From NCBI RefSeq assembly GCF_014633365.1, contig NC_068350.1:9153922-9217921 (forward strand): a stretch of 64,000 bases of DNA. The letters are read 5' to 3'. A model generated the notes under the pieces. That model worked only from the letters and a program-made list of their open reading frames with translations. It made no database searches and was not told where the DNA came from. Position 1 is the first letter of the stretch. Every line of letters begins with the position of its first letter. Shown here one piece after another: positions 48,082 through 59,022 of this stretch. Source of the DNA: Diospyros lotus (taxonomy: Eukaryota; Streptophyta; Magnoliopsida; Ericales; Ebenaceae). The translations under genes and the position numbers were made by a program.

Positions 48082-50505
48082 TCACAGAAAGAGTCCTCTG
48101 GCAGTTCTACCGAACATATTGTGCACCTGCTTCGCGGAAAGCCCGATCTTCTCCAGATCACTTAGCTGCATTCAAACACCAACCAGTTTCAGCATCGTTC
48201 TGATTGATACGAACAACCTTCCATCATCATTAATTTCGCACAAGTTTAGTTTAATTTCCTTACCGATTTCAGCGGACTCGATTCTCTTAGCTCCAGTATG
48301 TACTCCGCCATTCTCTCTCCGATTCCCTGGAAAATGTGGGAAAAACTGTTAGTAATGCCCGCCGCCCGGCGTAATGATCGATGTTTAGATTGGGGATCCA
48401 TTTGATGATCCTTCCTCGTCGGTCGTTTCGTTTACCTTCAATTCCATGAGCTCCGCCCTGAAATCAAGAGCACCCATTGTTAATTTTAATCTCTCTTACC
48501 ACTTTAAAGATAGAGCGGCGAACAAATAGAATTGGATTGGAACCTGCTTGCTGAATTCAGAAAATCGATGTATTCTCGGACCAGAGAGCTCTGTACGCAC
48601 ATTCAGCTCGAAAACGTTAGGACAAAGGAGAATGGCCTACTAACAATCCTAAGAAAGAAACGTAGTAGATAGATTCAAGTGTTTTGTGGGCACCTTTAAA
48701 TTAGAACTGAGCGCGTTAAATTTATCAAGAGGAGTGCCCAACTTCTGCGACTTCTCCAAACTTATGTTCGAGTTGATGGGAGAAAGAGCTGTTCTTGGTG
48801 GGTTTTGAAGGGATTTGGTTTTCTCTGTAAGTGGTGACCAATGGAACCAAGTTTTTGAGTAAAAAAGCTTTGTTGTAAGTAAAATCAATCCTGTTGACAG
48901 AGTTAGCATATTACCAGGTGTGCACATTCTCGATTCCAGTTCTGCCTCAAGAACAGGTACTTCTACAGGGACTTCTACATTATTCAATGAAGCCTCCTCC
49001 TTGTCCCCCGTAGCAACCTCTGCAGCCTACAATGAAGTTTCAATGTGGCCTTGTTAGGATCGAATCACACATAAAATTTCCACTGCACAATAATGAGAAA
49101 AATCCACTCAATGGTAGTTGTAGTTTTTGAACAGGCAAAATTGTAAATCACACAATCCTCAGAAACTCTTTGATATGATCTTAGCATATGGGCATAAGTT
49201 TGTGTGTGGAGTAAATATCCAGGGGAAAGAAACTGAATAAATAAATAGTTGCTAGGTGATTCAACCATGAGGACCAAGAAACTGAATAAATGGTTACCTT
49301 CATGCTCTTATCAACTGGTCCTCCATTAGTGAATAAGTTTCTAGCCAAAACCCTGTAAATGAATGAGAGTAAGAGCCTGGGGTATGGCTATTCTGTGTGT
49401 AACACAATAAAAGCTTCTAATTGTGGAACTGACCTTTCTTTCATATTAGAGGCACCTTCGTTGGTGTTAGAATTCATTTTTCCACAGCTGAGGCACGCGC
49501 TGGGCTTCTTTGCCGAGGACAGAGAGCCGGGAGTGGTGCTAAAACATGGAGAACCAAAAGTCCCAGCCATTCTTTGTGTCTTCTTTGTCTTTCCTTTTGA
49601 TTCAAGCCATGCAAGAAGCTTGGCCTCCATGTCAACTTTAAGCTTGGGTGTCTTGTTTTTCTGAGCAGAAGAGACAAAATTAGAGATGTGGCGCGAGCGA
49701 GCTGCCAAACTGACCGTGTGCACAGATTCCTGGTACTCCCCTGGATTCTGCAAATAACAATGAAAAGTTAATCCAGGATCATCACAATGCCATAGGAGAT
49801 CATGAGATCGCTGAAGTCCTTACCAAACAAGCAACCATCAAAGCAAGACTAGTTCCACCAAGAGAGTCTTGCAGTATCCGGGTTAGTTTGCTCTCTCGAT
49901 AAGGCACTCGGAGCTTGTTGTTATTTAGTGCATATATCACATTGGACAATGCAAATAAGGACTGATTGATTTTGGCACTTTCTTGCATTCGAATGCCTTC
50001 ATTGCAGGTCCTCCGGTTGTCTTCATTACCTGGATAAATCACAAGTATACATTGAGAAGAAAGGAATTATGACTCAACTATAGTACAAGGTTGATCGGGA
50101 TGCTCTGTCAGGACCTGCTAAATCAATGAGGGTCAGCTTCCCAGTCACAAATCCAGAACCATCACCGCGAGGAGATGAAACAGTAATTGCAAGCACTGCA
50201 TGGCTCCTACTAGAGACATCATTAAGAGCTGTGTGCGCAACCTTTCTTCTACGATTTCCACAAGAAAACACCTCATGGAATTCAGACATTGAATGCACTG
50301 GAACCCGAGACAGTCCCTTGAGGTGAACCTGCCCATGTTTGTCTTCTAAAACTGCAATTTCCTGACCTTTGACTTCCATTATATCATAGCATCTGTCCAT
50401 ATAGACTTCATAGTAAGAAATCTCTGCAGTGCTCCCTGTGTTCTGGCACAGGGACAAAACTTTTGACATGGCCAGTGGTATTAAACCTGGAATTTTATCT
50501 GTTCC
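48082..50505 (-). CDS. Kinesin-10/KIF22-like motor, 5' end missing
   Basis: Microtubule motor. Exons in transcript order (plus coordinates): 50505-50115, 50029-49824, 49747-49434, 49352-49298, 49026-48694, 48590-48544, 48457-48436, 48326-48264, 48165-48082. They join in frame to 504 residues plus stop. Motor motifs: [14 protein letters not shown], switch I NDVSSRSH, switch [39 protein letters not shown] basic linker follows. The C-terminus ([29 protein letters not shown]) is a helix-hairpin-helix, as in KIF22/Kid and plant KIN-10B. Missing: about 100 N-terminal motor residues including the P-loop. The next upstream exon should end just before GTDKIPGL, and I see only a weak, broken match near 50570-50640. 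The long exon 49026-48694 might contain a small intron. So this is either a gene with distant 5' exons or a 5'-truncated pseudogene. Confidence 0.85.
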
Positions 50506-50904
50506 CTGCATCATCATCCATGCCATTGTTTGAAACAGATCCAAGTAAACAGTGACAAGAAAAGAACTGCACCAAGTATTATCTAAATGGGTTTTCCAGG
50601 TGCACGGTTTTACAAGAAGTACCCACTGTTCTTGGCAATTTGAACATCCATCAACAATATTTTGTTTACTGATGCAGGCATGTAAGACCTTCTCCAAAAA
50701 TATCATATGCGTTTATTTTCTTTTTCACTGTGCATCAAGCTAAACAAAGTGAGCTCTATTTCATCCTTTACACTATTAACATTGCCTTTCTCTTCTATCT
50801 ATATCAACTAATTATTACACTTCAAAATATAATGGCTAAAAATCATTTATAAAACTTTATTGTTTATCTTTTCTTTCATTCATGTTAACATTTCTAACTG
50901 GCCA
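50506..50904. other. Sequence upstream of the kinesin exons
   Basis: On the minus strand, 50640-50570 reads VDGCSNCQEQWV then, in another frame, a GAPGKTH-like stretch. This could be a decayed P-loop exon, but no intact GxxxxGKT is present. 50720-50900 is A/T-rich with nothing recognised. Confidence 0.4.
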
Positions 50905-51360
50905 TACCAAGGGTGATTGAACAAGAGTTGAGGAGAGACCGAGGTCTAGGTTTTATGCCTTATAAGTCAATAATGGAAAGTATATATTCATTTAAGTGAC
51001 TAATGAAAATGGATTAAGGGAGAAACAGATTTGCGTATCGTATTTGCAGACTTAGAAACAACCTAAATAGAGGTCCTAGAGAAGTCTTGTGGGAGAGTTA
51101 TAAAGAAATGAGTTCATATTCCTTACACATACAAGGTATTAAGGACATGTGGATGTGGCCAGCAAAAAAAGAGTTATTAAGGACATGCATCAACAAATAG
51201 AAATGTGTGTTAGGACTTGTGGAGGAGATACTGAAACTTAAGAATCTGCATTGAATCATTACCTTTTTGCTATTCTGATGGATGAACTCACAAAACACAT
51301 TAAGGAAGAGGCGTTATAGAGTACCTTGCTGTTTTGGTGGATGGAATGATAAAGATATGA
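50905..51360 (+). mobile_element. Second, degraded RTE LINE fragment
   Basis: Aligns by eye with 41425-41840 of the full RTE element: GTGATTGAACAAGAGTTGAG, TTATGCCT..AAGTCAATAATGGAA, CTTAAGGACATG-like and AGGACTTGTGGAGGAGATACTGAAAC blocks occur in the same order. It covers only part of the reverse transcriptase, with a small internal duplication (AAAGAGTTATTAAGGACATG near 51168). Confidence 0.75.
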
Positions 51361-52592
51361 ACTAATAACTTGAATTATGGAGGAACAACTTATAAGAAAT
51401 GTAAGTGGGTCAAAAAGCAAATATATAAAAATAGTTCAGGTTGTGAATAATTACCAAAATGGATAACCACTCAAAAAGGTAATTTTAAATCTATCTGTAG
51501 ATCATTTGATCTTAACCATCAATTGTAGAGGTGAATCATTATAAATAGGGCTACCCTGTGACTCATTTGTATTATTCAAGAGATCAAGTATTCTATACAT
51601 AGAGAATTCTTCTTCTCTTGTTTTATTTCCTTCAAGTTTTACAATACATTATCTACATGAGTCTCTACTAGATTGAAGCATAAAGATTATTTTTGTTCTT
51701 CAATCAAGGTATGTATGAATTAAAATACTTGAAATGATTTTATTTTTCTTTATTTTCAATAATCATTTATGATGGAAGTTCTCGAAGATCAATCTTAGCA
51801 TACATGTTAAATGATGATCACATTATTCCTGAAGAACTATATATTTGCATTATTATATGTTGATTAATCTCAAAAATTAATCCTAATCAGTTCTTAAAGA
51901 ACAATTTGATTACTCAACATTTCCCAATGGACTATATCTTGTTATTATTATATTCTTATCCTAATCAGTTTGTTAAGAATTGTTTTGTTACTAATAATAG
52001 TTACCAAAGAACAATATATTATGTTTTGGGTAATCCTGAAAATTAATCTAAATCAATTATTGAAATAGTTTTTTGAAGAACTGTATAGTTGTATGAATAA
52101 AACTACTTTCAGCCCAGACTGCACTTGTCTTTTGCAGTCCAGGCTATGAAAACCAGCATAACTAGAGAAGGGGACTATGCAGGAGGTATGACCTGGCCAC
52201 AAGGTGAGCCCTGTCCAAGGCAACAACAGTCCCTCCTATCCTTTTACATGCATACCCACCCCTAGCTATCAGGATTAATGGTCTATAAATCAGATTTCTG
52301 ATGCAGAGGATCCTACTAAGAGGCAACTGCAAAGCATACTCTCTTCACTACTATGCCCACATTTCATACCATCTTGGATGGATAACAAACAACCAGATGA
52401 AAGAAGTTTTAGAAAGCCAAGAAGGAGAAAACACACTAGTTTATTCCTTTCGTAGGCGATAGGATGCCTTGAGCATTACAAGCCTTCTTACTACTGACAA
52501 ACCAAACTTATTACTAACAGCAACACGTGAACACTGACTTAATACAGACAAACAAATACAAACAAACTGCCAGTGCATATAGAAAACTGAAA
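51361..52592. other. Noncoding stretch with a TATA-like site, possibly viral or LTR-derived
   Basis: TATAAATAG at 51540-51548, about 40 bp before GAGATCAAGTATTC, resembles the promoter region of a retroelement or pararetrovirus, but no primer site or terminal repeat supports a specific call. The rest (51700-52590) is A/T-rich and unrecognised. Confidence 0.35.
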
Positions 52593-53132
52593 TTATTTAG
52601 CACGAGCAGGCAATACTGCTTCAGATTCCTTTAGCAGAAGGAAGACCCATGGTTTAACTAGATTAGCTTCAGGTCCTGGAACATCTGGATCATCAGAGTC
52701 AGAAGGAAGACCCATGGTTTTCCACCAAGGTTGGTTTAATGCTTCTGTACTAACTGGTTCCAGACTAGCTGAGTCTGCTGGTTTGTGATTATCTGTGAAA
52801 GTGTAACCTTGGTTGGAATTAAGATAATATATCTGAGCTTGATGGAGTTCTTGAGAATAATTAACTGGGTATTGCTCCCATGGAACATCATCACTTAGCT
52901 GAGGCCATACCTGAAGAGAAATAACCCAATTGATAATGGACATATGCCTCTGAAATTCTCTGATTTCCTGTGGGTATAATTCCCAATCAACATAAAACCA
53001 TTCAAAAAAAAAGTTTAGCGTAAGGTGGAAATTTAGGAAGGCTACAACTCTGACCACTTCTGATCTTTCTAGGGGCATATTTGGTACTGCATCTTTAATC
53101 ACAGCAACAATAACGTCAACCGATATGAGCAT
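52593..53132 (-). CDS. Uncharacterised 179-codon frame downstream of the viral RNase H
   Basis: Open for 179 codons in a region where neighbouring viral frames are full of stops. Aromatic-rich middle (WFYVDWELYPQEIREFQRH, VWPQLSDDVPWEQYPVNY), acidic end (SDSDDPDVPGPE), no transmembrane segment or known catalytic motif that I recognise. It sits downstream of the RNase H of the endogenous caulimovirid, where some genera carry an extra frame of unknown function. Possibly viral; expression is not implied. Confidence 0.4.
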   Translation of the reverse strand: MLISVDVIVAVIKDAVPNMPLERSEVVRVVAFLNFHLTLNFFFEWFYVDWELYPQEIREFQRHMSIINWVISLQVWPQLSDDVPWEQYPVNYSQELHQAQIYYLNSNQGYTFTDNHKPADSASLEPVSTEALNQPWWKTMGLPSDSDDPDVPGPEANLVKPWVFLLLKESEAVLPARAK

Positions 53133-53990
53133 ATCGGTGATTGCTTATCCAATGAAAGGAAGTTTGGACATGAAACTGGATATCAATGTCCAGTAAGTAC
53201 CACAAAAACCATAAAAGGGGAGGGAAAACAGTCTGTGGAACCCAAGAAAATAGGTGTTAGAAAGGTAAGCTGGATGAACACCAAGCCCACCAAAAAGATG
53301 ATTACCATAGGATCTAATTGTGGTAATTTGGTAATGGAGCATTAGTCTCTGAATTTCAGTGGGAGTGTTGAATACTGACTGTCATTCAGGAGGTTCTGTG
53401 GAGATAGAGTTCCCCATGGCAATGACTAGGAAGGGTAATGGCAGTAGGGAAAGAACAGGTGAGGGAGGTCTAGAGAGAAAATCTGCAAGGAGATTCTTTT
53501 TTCCTGGCAATTGTTTAACTTCAAAAGAGAACTTGAGAACCATTCTTGCCATCGGAGAAGGAGACTGGGTGGCAAGTCCTTTTACTTGAATTGTAACATT
53601 TTTGGGAAGGTGGACATGTCCATTTGGATGATGGAAGTATGTCCAATGAGATGAGCTTGAAATTTTTCAATGCCACATTTCACAGCAAGAATTTCTTTGA
53701 ATCTTAAAGTGGTAATGTAGTTCACTTTCCTTGAATGCAACACTTTTATAACCACATATTCGAGTTTTGCCATCCTTTTTTTCAAGAAGAACAGCACCTC
53801 AGTGAATATCACTTGCATCTGTTTGTAGAATCCGGGTGCCTGTAAAGGGGATTTGCAAAGCAAGCAAAGTTGGAGCAATGGCTTTGACCTTTTAGACTGC
53901 CCATGTCTGTTAATCAAACCATGATCCTTTAGACTGCTTGTGTCTCCTACAGAACAAGTTCTCAATTGACAATCTGATAATCACAGCTTA
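52593..53990 (-). pseudogene. Endogenous caulimovirid fragment: RNase H end and downstream frame (minus)
   Basis: Read on the minus strand, 53905-53580 is the RNase H region of a plant pararetrovirus-type polymerase (GFYKQ, CGIEKFQAHLIGH, QMDMSTFPKMLQF), and 53570-53350 continues past it (LPGKKNLLADFLSRPPSP). About 53135-52593 is an unbroken 179-codon frame without recognisable similarity, ending in an acidic tail (SDSDDPDVPGPEANL). The RNase H part has frameshifts. It is an inverted copy of 57083-57870 over about 800 bp. Endogenous, non-functional. Confidence 0.72.
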
Positions 53991-56900
53991 GAATAAACTT
54001 TTGCAAAACATAGCCAAGACTCAATCCCGGTTTGAAGAAAAGGTTGACAGAATCCTGCCTGTTGTTCTCACTCCTTTACAACAAATGGAAAATAGAATGG
54101 CTGACCTTCAAAAATAAATACAAGTTTTTAAAGCAGACAGACAAAATTTCTACCATCTAGAACAAGAACTGAAGAAGTTGAAAGCTCATCATCTATTTTA
54201 CAGATGGCCAAAGATCATCAAAACTCTTCAAACCCATCTTCCTCACCAACATCTTATCCCCATTCCCCACAACAATTCCAATCTAACCTAGCCGCCTTCC
54301 ATGCTATCTATGGAGATTTCTCTCAGTTTTTACTCCAGAAGAATGGGCTAGAAAGACAAACCCCAACCTCATCTTCACCTACACTTACAGAAAAAAAAGC
54401 CTCATCTTCACCTAAAAACTTCCCTGCAACCACGTCCAATTATAAGCCACCCTTTCAAATGATGATGAGATCCGTCTATCATAATCCATCAAATATTTTA
54501 GAATCTGATGACTCTTCTGAAACTACCCCTTTTGTTTTTTTACCTCACATGACACTCAAGTTCCCACTTTTGGTCAAGATCCTTTACAATCTGAAGATTT
54601 TTTAACCCAAAAACCCCTAAATCTCCTTTACCACCTGAAATTCCTTTTTTAATCTCCCAGAACCGACCAGACCCTCCTACTATTTCTTCTTCTTTAACAG
54701 CACCAACTCCTTCAAGGACTCCTCAATGGTTTACCCTTGATGATATTCCTCCAACTCAGTGGCAAGCACCTATTCAAGAATTCTAAGCATGGTGTGATAG
54801 AATTACAATAACCCCATGCTACTGTTGCAGCAGTTATAACAAACTTTGCTGCTCGAACTGTTGGTATTTTGAAAAATTGGTGAAACAAAATGGATGACTA
54901 CTGTAAAAATATGATTATTTCTGAACCCATAGTTGACAGATGCATGCTCCATCTTCATGTTGAATTCCTTGGCCAACCCTACCATATTATTGAAACTGCT
55001 CGGAAAGAATATTTCCAACTCAAATGTTGCTCTTTCCACCCCAAGGATCTCAACCACCACTTCAAGCAAATTGCCAAAAGATTCTATATCCTTGGTGGTA
55101 TGTATGACTCCAATCTCAAGCAAGCTTACTAGAACTCCATCCCATTCTCCCTCAGTCAAGAGGTAACACGATATTTAGAAACCAAAGACCTTTATTTAGA
55201 TACGGTGACTCTGGGCGAACTTCACCAAATTGTTCTTAAATCCCTGCAAAAACTTTTCCATCAACAACGGTCCTATTCTAAGTTTAAACAACTAAGCTCC
55301 AAGATTACCAACGCTTGCAATCGCTCTAATCTTGCTATCAAATGCTCATAAAGGGCTTGTGACTGTCCTACAGAAAAGAGTCACCACTTTAAGTTAGGCA
55401 GAAAGCCTTTCCAAAGAAGATTTCATGCTCCAAACAAAACTTGTTTAGCAGGCGCCGATTTTTCAAAAGGAGGACTTAGAAAGGCCACAACAAAGGTGAC
55501 AAATGTTTCATTTGCCAACACACAAGGCATTATGCAAATAACTGTCCAGAAAGAAATCGAGCTACGATGATCATTTCCTCTGTCCAAACCATTACTCAAA
55601 CATCTCTTCAGCTTGATGACTTAGAATCTCTGTTCTCCAAAACCAAGGAATCTAATCCCCATGTCATTTTTGGCATCTCCTATGAGGAAGATTCAGAGAC
55701 AACTTCGATTAAAAATCTGAAGAACCTCTGTAGTATGAGTTAGACCCTGTATATACAAATCTTCCAACTCCCTTCCTGCAGTTACAAATCTTCCCAGACA
55801 AATACTCCAAACCTATTACAGTGATTTGATTATTTAACACTAGTGCAGCCACCTCTATATTAAATCCTGCTGTCTTTCCATCTCCATATTAGAAACCTCA
55901 TCAACAATATTTTCAAGCTGCCAATGGGGAAATGTTTTCAATCAACTTGTGTAGCAAGCCTGTCTACTTGCAGTTCTTTCCCGATTTTCATATCTGGCAC
56001 AAATTACTTGGCTTTACACTGCCTGGTAAAGACTTGATCATAGGATGGGATTTAACCAGCCAGCTCCGGAAAAATAAAATCCACCCTCATGCAAATGGAC
56101 TCCTTTATAAAGAATCTTTTTTGCCTTTTATCACTTTAGGAAATTTATTCAACATCCAACTACTAACAAACATCCAAGCTTAACTTACCTCTGATTGTTG
56201 TGCCAAAACTCATTCTAAATTTCTTCAGAAATGTTCTTCTTCCTTATGGACTAATACCAAATTCTTTATTCGGTTGCCCTTTAAGAAAAATGAAGACATT
56301 AATCCTACAAAAGGTAGTCATGCTGGCATGAACCCAGAACATTACCAAAGTGCAGTAAAAGAGCTGTCTTAGCTCAAAGATGAATGTCTCATAGAAGACA
56401 CATTCTCTCAGTGGGATTGCCAAGCGTTTTATGTGAAAAGAGAACTGACCAAAGACGGGGAAAACCATTTTCTAGCAAACACCAAATTTCCTTTACCTAC
56501 CTGTACCAACACTTTTCTTACAACTCTCCAATGCAACAATATTTTCAAAGTTTGATCTCAAAGCTGGATTTTGGCAACTGGGTATTCACCCAGAAGATAG
56601 ACCTAAAACCGCTGTTTGCATTCCCAACCATCACTACCAATGGACTGTTATGCCTTTTGGATTAAAAACTGTTCCATCTCTTTTTCAAAAGGCCATGACC
56701 AAAATTTTTAAACCCGTCTTATCTCAAGCCCTCACATCTACATTAATGACATCCTTTTTTACTTGTCTAACATAGATGATCACATCAGCTCTTGGAACAA
56801 TTTCACTCTTTGCTAAAACAATATGGTGTAATGCTCTCAGCCAAGAAGATGATTCTAGGAGTCTCTTCTATTGACTTTCTTGGCATGCAAATTCAAGATG

Positions 56901-57870
56901 GTCAATTCTCTCTTCAACCCCATATTGCTGCAGAACTGCTCAAATTCCCATATGAGAATCTGTCTCAACAATAAACCCAACATTTTATTGGGATCATTAC
57001 ATACATGGCTGATTTTGTTCCCAACTTAACCTCCATCATTAAACCCTTGCAAGTCATGCTCAAGAAAAATCAGCAGACACGGGCAGCCTAAAAGGTCAAA
57101 GCCATTGCTCCTACTTTGCCTCCTTTGCAAATTCCCTCTACTGGCACTTGGATTCTACAAACAAGTGCAAGTGATCTTTATTCGGGTGTTGTTCTTCTTG
57201 AAGAAAAGGATGGCAAAACTCAAATATGTGGTTATAAAAGTGGTGCATTTAAGGAAGGTGAACTACACTAACACTCAACATTCAAAGAAATTCTCGTTGT
57301 GAAATGTGGCATTGAAAATTTTCAAGCTCATCTCGTTGGACATTCTTTTATCATCCAAATGGACATGTTCGCCACCCAAAAGGACTTGCCACCCAATCTC
57401 CTTCTTCAGTGGCAAGAATGGTTCTCAAAGTTCTCTTTTGAAGTTAAACACATCCCAGGAAAAAAGAATCTCCGTGTAGATTCTCTCTAGACCTCTCTCT
57501 CACTTGTTCTTCCCTTGTTGCCATTACCCTACACAATCATTTCCATGGTGAACCCTATCTCCACAAAACCTCTTGAATGGCAGTCAGTATTCAATCCACT
57601 AAAATTCACATACTAATGCTCCATTACCAAATTACCACAATTAGATCCTATGGTAATCATCTCTTTGGTAAGCTTGGTGTTCATCCAGCTTACCCTTTCT
57701 ACCTCCGCCTTTTTTCTTAGGTTCCACATATTGTTTTTCCTCCTTCTCTCTTATGGTTTTTGTGGTACCTACTAGACCAATATTCTATTGGTATCCAATT
57801 TCATGTCCAAACTTCCCTTCATTGGGGTTAAGCAATCGCTGATATGTTCATATTGATGATGTTATTGTCC
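53105..57870. repeat. Inverted repeat (~800-bp arms) within the viral relic
   Basis: The left arm, about 53105-53905, is the reverse complement of the right arm, about 57083-57870, with high similarity by eye (for example, AAAAGGTCAAAGCCATTGCT at 57093 and its complement near 53877). The loop is about 3.2 kb. A transcript spanning it could fold into a long hairpin. Confidence 0.85.
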
Positions 57871-57880
57871 AACACCACTA
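53991..57880 (+). pseudogene. Endogenous caulimovirid fragment: capsid to RNase H (plus)
   Basis: Pieces in viral order: a coiled-coil-like stretch (54010-54190), a Ser/Pro-rich segment (54204-54600), a capsid-like region (54890-55330), a zinc knuckle CFICQHTRHYANNCPE (near 55508), a protease-like region (near 55830, FNTSAATS), reverse transcriptase (FDLKAGFWQLGIHPED, near 56550; a broken YIDD-type site near 56740) and RNase H (57110-57480). No movement-protein domain, LTRs or integrase were seen, which favours a caulimovirid over a gypsy element. More than ten stops and several frameshifts interrupt it, so it is a dead relic. The genus is not assigned. Confidence 0.78.
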
Positions 57881-58062
57881 GAGTGGGGCGTTCTAACTTG
57901 GTGGAGGCTCGACCATAAACCATCGAGACTCGAAATTATCAACATTGTTGGGTAGATCATGAAATAAGTCAAGTCCCATAACCTTTTGCAGTGTATTTAA
58001 CACACTTGTCAACCCTCCTTAGCATATAAAAACAACCAAAGAATAGGACTGAAGGGACTATG
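57881..58062. other. Short spacer before the gypsy element
   Basis: No similarity recognised. Its last five bases (CTATG, 58058-58062) are the left flank of the gypsy insertion. Confidence 0.5.
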
Positions 58063-58691
58063 TGTTGAGATCTTGAGTCTCAGCCCTTAAGGTTCGGGAC
58101 ACAACGGGCTCGGACAACAGCCCAAGCATTGGCGCAACTGGCAATAATTCAAGGCAACCCAATAGCGAGGAGAAGCATGATGCGCCAGTTGAGGCCCCAC
58201 CTTGCATACCAGTGGACCAGCAGGGCCAACATGAGCCATTTGAGGCCTCAACCCACAACCAACCTGCAAGATTAGCCCACAGTGCAGCCACAGAAGGCCA
58301 ACCCAATAGTATGAAGCCCATCAGACCAGGCCCATCAGCCCAATTCGTGGAGCCCATCAGAGGGAGAGACCAACAACCAAGTCAGTTCGCTTTTTTAATA
58401 GATACTTTAATTGTTTCCTTTAATTGTTTCTTTTAATTCAACATTGATGTATTCTCTTTATTTCCAGCATTCATGTGGATACATCAATTACATTTCTGCA
58501 TTCATGTACTTAAGGCATCCAAGGGGTCATTGCCAGCCACTATATAAGGCTTTGATCTGCCTTCATTTGGGGACTTTTGAATCAATTAAGCTACGAAAAT
58601 ATCTAAATGTTTCAACACTTTTTCGATTCTCTCCTTCTATCCTATGATAGTTAGGTGAAAATTGGCCTTCTGAGAACTAGGGCATCCATCA
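58063..58691 (+). repeat. LTR A (plus orientation), 629 bp
   Basis: TGTTGAGATC...GCATCCATCA. The U3 part matches B and C in reverse complement. TATATAAGG near 58542 is the likely TATA element. Confidence 0.85.
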
Positions 58692-58693
58692 TT

Positions 58694-59021
58694 ATCAAGT
58701 GAACTGACTTGGTTGTTGGTCTCTCCCTCCAATGGGCTCCATGAATTGGGTTGATAGGCTTGCTAGACTGGGCCTGGTTTGGTGGGCTTCATATTGTTGG
58801 GTTGGGTTGGCCTTCTGTGGCTGCACTGTGGACTAAGGCCTCAAATGGCTCATGTTGGCCTTGCTGGTCCACTGGTATGCAAGGTGCGGTCTCAATTGGC
58901 GCAACATGCTTCTCATCGCTATTGGGTTGCCTTGAATTATCGCCAATTGTGCCAACGCTTGGGTTATTGTCCGAGCCCGCTGTGTCCTGAACCTTAAGGG
59001 CTGAGACTCTAGATCTCAACA
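58694..59021 (-). repeat. LTR B, U3 part only (minus orientation)
   Basis: 328 bp matching the last 363 bp of LTR C in the same orientation. Truncated exactly where it joins LTR A, giving an inverted repeat with A's U3. Confidence 0.85.
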
Positions 59022-59022
59022 T

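Noticed and set aside
54803..55159. 118-codon minus-strand frame
   Set aside because: Antisense shadow of the viral capsid-like region on the plus strand.
53991..57880. Interpretation as a Ty3/gypsy retrotransposon
   Set aside because: No LTRs, primer site or integrase; the RNase H motifs and the capsid-zinc knuckle-protease-RT order fit endogenous caulimovirids better.
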